Position numbers and translations under genes: made by a program
Source: Adiantum capillus-veneris
Lineage: Eukaryota > Streptophyta > Polypodiopsida > Polypodiales > Pteridaceae
Assembly: GCA_014529385.2 (NCBI GenBank)
Contig: CM043959.1
Location: 47,619,928 to 47,683,927 of the forward strand
DNA: 64,000 nucleotides
Reading direction: 5' to 3'
Notes under the pieces: generated by a model
Databases searched by the model: none
Seen by the model: the letters and a program-made list of their open reading frames with translations, nothing else
What the model was told of the DNA's origin: nothing
In this document: piece by piece, positions 56,204 through 64,000 of the stretch
How the letters are laid out: every line of letters starts with the position of its first letter
Numbering within the stretch: the first letter of the stretch is position 1

Positions 56204-58794
56204 TGATAGCTGTTTTTCGGCTCTCCGTAATTGCCATAATGAGTTAACCCACCCTACCAAAATCATCCAAACACTGTGGCTATCCCTACCATTTCACTGT
56301 ATATAGGTGTGTGTGAGTTAGGGGACTTTTCCCATATCTTCTTAAAAACCCTTGATTAGCTAGTCACTGGGCTAGTTGAGCCAAAAAAATAAAAAAAATA
56401 AAAAAATATAAGTATATTATGGCCCATTTGTGTATAAATATTTCATTGTATATAGGGCCTAAATAAAAGGATTTTTCATAATTATTTTGGTATTTATTTC
56501 TACCTATGGTGTGTTATTTATGCTATGTACATTGACTCACCATTACCATATTTTTTCTTACCATTTTGCATACTCTTTATTCCATATAAAAATAATTTCA
56601 TGCAAGCTTCTCTTATTTTTGGTGTAACACCATCCTAACAAAAATCCAAAAAAACTAGTTCTATTTATGTGTATATTTTTTCACTATTGTGATTTTTTCC
56701 GTCCTACATCTATTCTTTATTACTCTCATAAATTAGACCACCAAAAATATTCATCTTTTTATGGTAGACTTATAATGAGAGAGATTTATTTTGACCCCTT
56801 TATATTTTTTCCACCTATATTATTTATATTTGACATGTACATATTTTTTAGACCCCTCAATATTTGATTTTCTTAATTGTACTATTCATTTATATCATGA
56901 TCTCAACAATATCTTCAATTATAGACCTACCAAATAAGGTCAAGGGTATGTGGAATACATGCATGCACCATGGGGAGCTCACTCTTGGAGGTATTCAAAA
57001 GAATCATCCAAAGAAAGACCTCACAAGGACTTTGTGCAGTGGAAAAAACAGTCGATTTTGCTGAATTTTTAAAGATCACATGCTCCCCGAAGTTGAAAAG
57101 TTGATACAAACAAAAGTTGTAGATCGTGAGTTAAACTTTCACCTCAACTTTTTTCATATTTGTTTGAGCTACAAGGTGTGAGCTATGATTTTATTGGTGG
57201 ACCCCAATTTGCCCATGCTATGCAGCCACACTCCCTCTTCCACTTTATCATTTTCCTCTTTCACACACACTCCTCCCTCTCCTTCCCACTCCCAAACCTG
57301 AAACTCCCATGTCTTAATTAACCCTTTTCACCATTGCCACATCTCTCACACATCCATAGCCTTCATCCTCCCTTTGTACACCCTATGTGTCCCCCTTTCT
57401 CTCTACATATATGTCCATATTACCATACTCTCTTCAGCTTTGTAAAGAACTTCAAAAAGTCAGAAAAAATCCAAGGATAACCTCTACAAATTAAGGCTTT
57501 TATCATGAATTTTCCAAGGTTTGAAATAACATAGCTTCATCGACACGCGTTGCTTCGCCATGCTGACTGCTTCTTCTACCGGTGTTGTAAAGAGGTGAAT
57601 GTCAACTTCTCCAAGCTTCAACCTCTCTTTACAAGCTCATCCCTTCTCTAACTTTTCTCATCATATATCTCACCATTTGGTGAATGATTTTGTAAATATT
57701 TTTTAGTGATAATTACTAACTACTAACCACTAACCTTATTGTAAAATGCACCCTCTACTAGAGTAGGCACTCCCAAATTATTCACTCAATCCTCTCTCCT
57801 TTCATCCTCAATAATTCTCTTCCCTTAAGCCCACATGCATGTGACTCAAAGGACAAGAGCGACCCACCCTCATTAAAAAAAATAAAAATATGCATAATCT
57901 TTTATTCCTTCAAATAAACTTGATTAGGCCTAATCCTAATCGGAGCTTCTAAAACCTATAAATAGAGACCTTCTCTCCCTTGTAAATCATCACATGATCA
58001 CACTACACCACACCATTTTCAAGACATAACACACCACTCTTCAAGCCTAGTTGTGTAGAGTGTGTGCATTGTGAGTGCTCTATTCCATCACTACAAATAG
58101 GTGCATGGAGAAGCTTGAAGTTAGTTATGCCATCTAGAGGAGTGGAGTGATACTATACTGAGCAATCACACTTGTAGCCTACTCTTGTTCATAAATAAGA
58201 TTCATAGTTTTGGGTGCAATTGTATGTTGCAACTACGACTCTTCTCTCCAAATTGACTTGATAAGTTGGCTCATCAGGTGGTTGAAGGTATATTGTCCTT
58301 GAAGTTTGTTGTGCCATTTCATGCTTGGTGGTTTGAGGGCTTGTTGAATTGTTTGCCTAAAAGGTAAATTGTAAGAGGGTGCTCGGTGAGAGGCCTCCCG
58401 TGACCCTAAGACAATTTGTGTATTGGCAACAAGGTCAAGTTTGTGTTGTCTCTCTATTTCTCATCAAGCTTTGTGTGCATCTAGTCTTTAAGGCTAAGAC
58501 TGAGTTGCTCAAGTTGATTTGTGCTCTTTACCTCTCTCTGGCGTGGTGAATGTTTGTGTTTCGTGTGTGTGGCTATCTTGCATTCCCCTTTCTTTGTGCG
58601 TTTGAGTACAAGGAGATATCACTTGCGTCCTAGTTCGCATCTACAACTAGGTGGTGCCCCTTTTCTTGTTTGGTTTCTGGCTGTGGGTTGTTGTTGTCTC
58701 TTATTGTGCTTGCCCCAGCCCCAATTGAGTAGCACGGGAGCCTCGAAGGGTGTTTAGAGGCCTCTCTTCTTGTTGCCCGCCCCAGACCGCCTCA
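56204..58794 (+). repeat. 5' LTR of Tat-D
   Basis: TGATAGCTG to CCGCCTCA, 2591 bp. CTATAAATAGAG near 57956-57967 is a TATA box. The end region (CTAGGTGGTGCCCC, then AAATTGGTGCCCCC) parallels the Tat-C LTR end, so the families are related. No reading frame of note occurs inside. Confidence 0.7.
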
Positions 58795-58797
58795 AAT

Positions 58798-58815
58798 TGG
58801 TGCCCCCATTGAGGA
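58798..58815 (+). other. Primer binding site of Tat-D
   Basis: TGGTGCCCCCATTGAGGA, 3 bp after the LTR end; the first 11 bases equal the Tat-C site. Confidence 0.65.
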
Positions 58816-58870
58816 CGGCTTGTGTATTTTTGTGAAGGCTCAACCTTTAGCATAATCAAGTAGCTTGCAT

Positions 58871-59321
58871 GAATCACGAGAATTTGTATGATCCCTTCAT
58901 TCCCATTGCAAGGTAAAAGGTACATATAATTGTTAGTACTAAGTTGCAATTTCAACGTGTAATTCGTAGAATTTTAGGTCCTCTTAGGTTGGCAGAGATA
59001 AATGCATGAGTAAATCCTTTTATTTTGCCTCTCATTAGGTACGACCTTAGTTTGGACGTCTATATTTTTGTTTTGTTTTAAGAATTAGGTCATGCATAGA
59101 CCATGGATAATGGCCCAAGAATAGAGGTTTTCCCCTTTCATTTCACTCCACACATTAGAATAAACATTGCAATTAGTAGAAAAATCCATTTTCAACAATG
59201 TATGGTGTTCATGTTTGGTGCCCAAAGAGTAGGAGAAATTCTCGCATCACCAAACCCTGTCATCCTACCTCTTATTGATTATCATAGGTCATTTGATGTG
59301 AATATTTTTATTTTGTTGTAG
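58871..59321 (+). pseudogene. Two copies of the unknown module in Tat-D
   Basis: Copy B (58871-59081): MNHENLYDPFIPIAR, stop, KVHIIVSTKLQFQRVIRRIL, GPLRLAEINA, stop, VNPFILPLIRYDLSLDVYIF. Copy A (59103-59321) is fully open, 72 residues: MDNGPRIEVFPFHFTPHIRI, then SRKIHFQQCMVFMFGAQRVG, EILASPNPVILPLI and FDVNIFILL. Copy order is B-A here and A-B in Tat-C. Similarity to the Tat-C copies is clear at protein level. Confidence 0.62.
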
Positions 59322-59444
59322 AATAGATTGCAGTTTAGAAAACATTATTGTGAAATTTTTTAAAGAAAGAAAAACAAAAACGTGTTTTCACTTTGAAACC
59401 GATTCAATGGAGGCCCAACGCCAAATGTCCGGATATCCTCTTTT

Positions 59445-60070
59445 CCTCAAACGGAGTCCCGGTGTGAAAGTTATGATTGTCCAAAAATGGAATGCTTTGT
59501 AGATCCCCGATGGGCAAGGCAGGTATAGAGAGGTGGCCAAAATTGGGAGCAGTGGGTATGCTTGTAAAGCTCAAGCTATGGAGCATGCCAATCTTTTTGG
59601 ATTGTCAATCGGGCTTCAAACTTTCAAGTTATGGCATGTGGAATATTTGCTGAGGGTCGGGTATGTGCTCACCAGGCCACGTTGGTAAGCGTGCCGACAT
59701 GAGTATTTTAAGGTCTCTAGAGTTTTGGAAAATTGCATGCAAGGTGGGGAGTCATCCAAAATTTGTGGCTCGTTAAACTAATTATGAGCATCGGGATACG
59801 CCGGTTCAAGCTGGCAAGCAATCACGACGAAGGGGAATGGGGTTTTTTTCAGCTTTTATGACTCGTTATTTGAGACCATGGGACAGTCCATATGTAGCAA
59901 AGTTCTTGGGATCTGGAAGCAATAAAATGAAGCTCCAGTGTGAAATGGCACAGCGAGTATCGGTGAGTCCGAGCAAGTGCGGACACCGATAGCATGGGAA
60001 GCATAAGCTAAAAAAAACCCTTTGATTATAAAGGGAAAAAGGAATGGTGGCTAGAGATAAAACAAGGTGA
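59445..60070 (+). repeat. Tat-D leader block, shared with Tat-B
   Basis: This matches 41519-42139. The similarity ends abruptly near 60070, marking the left edge of the internal deletion that removed gag-pol. Confidence 0.85.
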
Positions 60071-60129
60071 GATTTCAGGATGGCTTTCCAATAGGAAATC
60101 AAGATAAGATGAAAATACACACAAAATAT

Positions 60130-60201
60130 TGATAGCTGTTTTTCGGCTCTCCGTAATTGCCATAGTGAGTTAACCCACCCTACCAAAATCATCCAAACAC
60201 T
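60130..60201 (+). repeat. First 72 bp of the Tat-D 3' LTR
   Basis: Identical to 56204-56275 except one base (CATAATG against CATAGTG). Copia-C begins at the next base. Confidence 0.75.
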
Positions 60202-60428
60202 TGTTACCATATACATGTGGTAGTGATGTGTGTGAATACACTAGGACCGCCGGGGCATTTTTTCCCTCTTTAGGAGGTTTTTTCCCCCGTGCATTGAATA
60301 TACGCCCATCACTCTAGGGCTATCTATCTTTCCATTGCACACTAAGTAACACACTCTCTATTGTGTGCCTTGAGCTTCCTTCGTCTTCTCCAAGCTGTGT
60401 GTGTTTCTCTGCAACCCTAATTCCAACA
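60202..60428 (+). repeat. 5' LTR of Copia-C
   Basis: 227 bp from TGTTACCATA to ATTCCAACA. GGTTTTTTCCCCCGTGCATT resembles GGTTTTTCCCCCTGGACA of Copia-1. Confidence 0.85.
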
Positions 60429-60430
60429 AT

Positions 60431-60444
60431 TGGTATCAGAGCAG
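60431..60444 (+). other. Primer binding site of Copia-C
   Basis: TGGTATCAGAGCAG, initiator-Met-tRNA type, 2 bp after the LTR. Confidence 0.9.
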
Positions 60445-60754
60445 GTCACGTCCTCCCGGGCTTAGTCGCCAGCTGCTCCAGCACACGCCTGCTCACTTTC
60501 TCCGATTTCAGTGAGCTTTGGCAAGCGTTCGCAGGTCGACAAATATTTTGATTTGGGCTCATTTCGGCCTCCGTTTCCACTACGGGCAGTACTGCACAGG
60601 TTATTTCGTCATTTTGTGCAGATTTTCTGTCAGTGCCGTTTTCTGCATAACAGGTGCCTTATAGTCTTCTACGGTTTGTGCTATATAACACAAGTTGTTC
60701 CCGCTCCATTTCTCCTATTTTCGGGCAGTTTTCACATCAGGTGCAACATTTACC

Positions 60755-63700
60755 ATGGCTGACAACAACAACACAGATGTGTTCAAGATGTTTGCTGCTG
60801 AGGACAGGTTGGATGGGGACAACTACCCTATGTGGGCTTATATGATGCAACACGTTCTTGTGTCAAAAGGTGTCTGGAACATTGTGCAGGGCATTGATGT
60901 ACGTCCTGGTTCTGAAGATGTAGGCGATATTGAGGATGTTGCAGGTCTTGCTGCAAGGATTGCAGCTGTTAGAGTTGTTTTGCCTACAGCAGAACAAGCT
61001 CGTTGGGATGTTAAGGATGCGCAGGCTCATGCATTGATTGCGTTGTCTGTGAAGCGCACCATTATTCCTCACATCCGTTCAGCAAAATCTGCAAAACAGG
61101 CTTGGGATATTCTAGCAGGTCTTTATGCAAGCCGCAATGAGGCTAAAATTGCTTTGCTGCGTAAAGAGCTAGAGTCGAAGATTATGCATGAGGAAGATGA
61201 TATGGACACTTTCCTTGCTAGTGTCAAGGATATCAATGAGCAACTCATTTCTGCAGGTGAAGTCATTTCTGACAGTTCCCTTGTGCAGACTGTTCTTGAT
61301 GCCTTACCAGATTCCTACCAGACTTTTGCTAGTACTTGGAGACTGATGACCCAAGGAAATCCTGAAGTTGTCAAGTTTGATGCATTATGCACATTGCTGT
61401 TGCAAGAGTCACTTTCTAGAAAAAACAGGACTAGGCAGCGTGCAGTTGAACAGGCTTTTATTGCTTCTCAAAGAAAGGGTGGTAACAGTAATGCAGCCAC
61501 TTCTTATGGTTCTGCTGCGAGTGGCAAAAATTCTGTTCCTAATGCTTCTGCTGGCAGCACTTCGTCTGGCAATTCTGGTGATAAGGGCAAAAAGAAGATG
61601 CGTTGCCATTATTGTAAAGCCAATGATCACTTGATCAAGTCGTGTCCTAAGTTGAAGGCCAAAGAGGCTAAGAAGAAAGAGGGTGGTTCCATTGCAAATG
61701 CTGGTTCCACTACAAATGCAGCCATTGTTGAGTCTTCTGTGAAAGGAGATTGTGATGCTGATGTTGATGCAGAATGGGCTTTTAGCACAGAGTGCACTTA
61801 CAATCCTGCTGTCCATGATGCATGCTTGTCAGTTGCTGCAGATTCACATGTGTGGTATTTCGACAGTGGTGCTACAAAGCACATTACCTCACATCGTGAA
61901 TTGTTTACCTCTCTCGAGTCTGTCCCTCATGGGAATTCAGTCACTTGTGCCAACAACGCCTCTTATCCAGTTCAGGGAGTTGGAAAGATTGTGCTCACTG
62001 CTGCTAATGGCAGTTCCTTCACACTTGTTGATGCACTTTATGTACCTGGGATCAAGAAGAATCTCTTGTCTGTATCCGCACTTGCTAGACTTGGACTTGT
62101 AGTCAAATTTGTGGATGACAGATGTACAGTTCATGATCTCAGTTTTGGTGATGAAATTGTTGCATCTGGGCTTTTGTGCCGTGGGCTGTATAAGCTCACT
62201 TTGTATGACAAGTGTGGACAAAATTTTGCAAATGCTGTTGTAGATTCAAGGGCTATTTCAGATGCAAAACTTTGGCATGCACGTTTTGGTCATCTGAATT
62301 TTGCCAGTTTGCTGCGTTTGCAGAAATCTGATATGGTTGCTTCTTTGCCGCCTCTTGAAGCACCTATCAAACATGTTTGTGAAGGCTGTATTCTGGGTAA
62401 AATGCAGCGTTCTAAGTTTCCAAAGGATGGTTCAGTTAGGGCCACATGCAGGTTGCAGCTTGTGCATAGTGACGTTTGTGGGCCCATGCAAACTCCGTCC
62501 TTGGGCAATTACCTGTACTTCGTGACTTTCATTGATGATTACTCCAGGCATGCGTGGGTATTTCCGCTTAAAGCGAAGTCCGAAGTTTTTATGTGCTTCA
62601 AACAATTTTTGGCTATGGCTGAAAATGTCTCAAAATGTACTATGGGCACCCTCCGTTCCGATCGAGGGGGGGAGTATATGTCTCATGAATTTAATGCATT
62701 TCTGGCTAGTCGTGGGATAAAACACCAATGTACAGTGCCTTATACACCTCAGCAAAATGGTGTTGCTGAGAGGAAAAACAGGTCACTAACGGAAATGGCA
62801 CGATGTATGGTCAAAAGTCAAGCTTTGCCGCATTCTTTTTGGCTTGAGGCCATCATGTGTGCCACTTATGTACTTAACAGGTGTCCTACGAAAGCTTTGC
62901 AGTCTATTACTCCATATGAAGCATGGCATGATAGAAAACCTTCTATTGAGCTCATGCGTGTTTTTGGCTGTTTGGCATATGCTTTGGTGCCACAAGTGCA
63001 GCGCAGAAAATTGGATGATAAGGCTGTCAAATGTATTTTTGTTGGTTATAGTGCTGAAAGCAAAGGTTACAGGTTGTATCATTCGCAAACAAAACGTATT
63101 TTGGTTTCACGGGATGTAGTGTTTGTGGAAGATTCTGTTCAACCCTTGCTGTCATGTACTAGAGACAGTAATGTAAGCTCACAGGACATTTATGACACTT
63201 TGTTGCCTCTTTTCAGTGGTGGAAATACGAATGTAAGTTCCAATGAGGCAAATGTACAGCCTATGGGGGTTTTTGAAAATGTTTTAGAACAGCCTATTAC
63301 TGATGCAGATGTACATGATGTACTTGATGAGGAAAGGGCTGAAAATGAGCAGGCTAGAGGTATGCCAAAATGGCTGGTGCACACTTTGCGTGACAGTAAA
63401 TTGGATGCACCTTTATCTAGTCGTACTCGTTCAGGCTCTCGCCATGCATCTTATGCATCAAATTGTTATGCTTTGGCTGTGTCTAGTTTACATGATGTTG
63501 AGGAGCCTCTGTCTTTTGATGAAGCACAGAATTCAAAAAATTGGATTGCTGCCATGAAATCAGAATATGATGCACTTATAGAGAATGACACATGGACTTT
63601 ATGTGATTTGCCTCCTGGCAAAAAGGCCATTGGTACCAAGTGGGTTTACAAGTTGAAACGCAAGCCGGATGGTGAGATCGATCGCCATAAGGCTCGACTT

Positions 63701-64000
63701 GTTGCAAAGGGTTATGCACAACAAAAAGGCATAGATTATGAAGAGACTTTTGCTCCCACTTGTCGTATGACTACTGTGCGTTTTCTATGTGCATTGGCAG
63801 CTCATTTTGGTTGGGATGTACATCAATCAGACATTGTTACTGCTTTCTTGAATGGTGACATATTTGAGGAAGTTTATGTAAAGCAGCCTCGCGGTTTTGT
63901 CATAAAAGGACAAGAGGACAAAGTGTGCAAATGTAAGAAGGCTTTGTATGGGTTGAAGCAATCTCCTCGTGCTTGGTATGAGAAAGCTGACACTCATTTG
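60755..64000 (+). CDS. gag-pol: Copia-C Gag-Pol polyprotein, intact as far as seen (1082 codons)
   Basis: The frame runs without a stop from MADNNNTDVFKMF to the window edge. Gag has AEDRLDGDNYPMW and AKQAWDILAGLYASRNEA. The zinc knuckle CHYCKANDHLIKSC is at residues 284-297. The protease has WYFDSGATKHIT (Asp 370). Integrase zinc region LWHARFGHLNF ... CEGCILGK, then a full DDE triad: Asp 573, Asp 636, Glu 672, with 35 residues between the last two. RT starts near residue 957 (KAIGTKWVYKLKRKPDGEID, YAQQKGIDYEETFAP) and is cut at AWYEKADTHL, just before YVDD. All visible catalytic residues are right, unlike in Copia-1. I read the frame by eye without finding a stop. Confidence 0.95.
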   Translation, partial: MADNNNTDVFKMFAAEDRLDGDNYPMWAYMMQHVLVSKGVWNIVQGIDVRPGSEDVGDIEDVAGLAARIAAVRVVLPTAEQARWDVKDAQAHALIALSVKRTIIPHIRSAKSAKQAWDILAGLYASRNEAKIALLRKELESKIMHEEDDMDTFLASVKDINEQLISAGEVISDSSLVQTVLDALPDSYQTFASTWRLMTQGNPEVVKFDALCTLLLQESLSRKNRTRQRAVEQAFIASQRKGGNSNAATSYGSAASGKNSVPNASAGSTSSGNSGDKGKKKMRCHYCKANDHLIKSCPKLKAKEAKKKEGGSIANAGSTTNAAIVESSVKGDCDADVDAEWAFSTECTYNPAVHDACLSVAADSHVWYFDSGATKHITSHRELFTSLESVPHGNSVTCANNASYPVQGVGKIVLTAANGSSFTLVDALYVPGIKKNLLSVSALARLGLVVKFVDDRCTVHDLSFGDEIVASGLLCRGLYKLTLYDKCGQNFANAVVDSRAISDAKLWHARFGHLNFASLLRLQKSDMVASLPPLEAPIKHVCEGCILGKMQRSKFPKDGSVRATCRLQLVHSDVCGPMQTPSLGNYLYFVTFIDDYSRHAWVFPLKAKSEVFMCFKQFLAMAENVSKCTMGTLRSDRGGEYMSHEFNAFLASRGIKHQCTVPYTPQQNGVAERKNRSLTEMARCMVKSQALPHSFWLEAIMCATYVLNRCPTKALQSITPYEAWHDRKPSIELMRVFGCLAYALVPQVQRRKLDDKAVKCIFVGYSAESKGYRLYHSQTKRILVSRDVVFVEDSVQPLLSCTRDSNVSSQDIYDTLLPLFSGGNTNVSSNEANVQPMGVFENVLEQPITDADVHDVLDEERAENEQARGMPKWLVHTLRDSKLDAPLSSRTRSGSRHASYASNCYALAVSSLHDVEEPLSFDEAQNSKNWIAAMKSEYDALIENDTWTLCDLPPGKKAIGTKWVYKLKRKPDGEIDRHKARLVAKGYAQQKGIDYEETFAPTCRMTTVRFLCALAAHFGWDVHQSDIVTAFLNGDIFEEVYVKQPRGFVIKGQEDKVCKCKKALYGLKQSPRAWYEKADTHL

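Larger units (their letters stand above)
56204..60201 (+). mobile_element. Tat-D: internally deleted Tat-family element in the Tat-C LTR
   Basis: A 2.59-kb LTR (56204-58794) ends before a primer site like that of Tat-C. The interior (58798-60129) holds only the two-copy module and a leader block shared with Tat-B. Then 72 bp identical to the start of the left LTR, with one mismatch, recur at 60130-60201, where Copia-C cuts in. Gag and pol are absent. I see no polypurine tract before 60130, so the deletion may have taken it; this weakens the call slightly. Confidence 0.72.
60202..64000 (+). mobile_element. Copia-C: young Copia element, right part outside the window
   Basis: 5' LTR 60202-60428, primer site, leader, and an unbroken gag-pol frame to the last base. 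The base string ACACT (60197-60201) before it is the expected target duplication; the partner would lie after the missing 3' LTR. It is the innermost, hence youngest, member of the nested stack. Its LTR shares GTGGTAGTGATGTGTGTGAA with Copia-D. Confidence 0.92.

Noticed and set aside
60202-60428. Copia-C LTR considered as the end of a longer Tat-D repeat
   Set aside because: The TG...CA ends, the primer site directly after it and Copia gag downstream fix it as a Copia LTR.

Overview
KIND OF GENOME. This looks like nuclear DNA of a land plant with a repeat-rich, probably large genome. The evidence is one nuclear gene with a plant-type peroxisomal malate dehydrogenase start (PTS2 presequence, spliced intron), plus many LTR retrotransposons of plant lineages: Copia elements with initiator-Met-tRNA primer sites, a chromodomain Gypsy, and Tat-type Gypsy elements with two RNase H domains. 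I cannot name the species. The mix would suit a fern or another non-grass lineage, but that is a guess. No tRNA, rRNA, CRISPR or bacterial operon was seen. LAYOUT. (1) 1-1141, minus: exons 1 and 2 of a peroxisomal NAD-malate dehydrogenase gene that runs off the left edge; its likely promoter is to the right. (2) 2489-13284, plus: Copia-1, complete with LTRs and a perfect 5-bp target duplication. Its reverse transcriptase is split by a 5.66-kb non-coding LTR element (LARD-1, 5949-11606). (3) 14190-15745, minus: an old Gypsy integrase relic and an old Copia RNase H relic. (4) 15745-27650, minus: Copia-D, a decayed relative of Copia-C, split by a chromovirus (17620-26989, minus). The chromovirus is itself split by Copia-B (18368-21756, plus), which lacks gag and protease and has two dissimilar LTRs. 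(5) 27650-40880: decayed DNA with a Gypsy primer site and LTR fragment, two gag relics, several tandem duplications and a six-unit hairpin-bearing tandem array. (6) 41519-64000: a nested stack. Tat-B (decayed) is broken by Tat-C (nearly complete). The right LTR of Tat-C is broken inside a (CT)n tract by Tat-D, an internally deleted element. The right LTR of Tat-D is broken by Copia-C, whose reading frame is open from its start codon to the window edge. HOW THE PARTS RELATE. The only host gene recognised is the malate dehydrogenase; the rest is a layered record of insertions. Copia-1, Copia-C and Copia-D are one lineage in three stages of decay. LARD-1 shares LTR ends and the last codons of pol with the chromovirus and was probably moved by such an element. 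Tat-C and Tat-D share a small repeated protein module ahead of the gag position that I do not recognise. LTR agreement, counted by eye (about 99% for LARD-1, 98% for Copia-1, 97% for the chromovirus), fits the nesting order.
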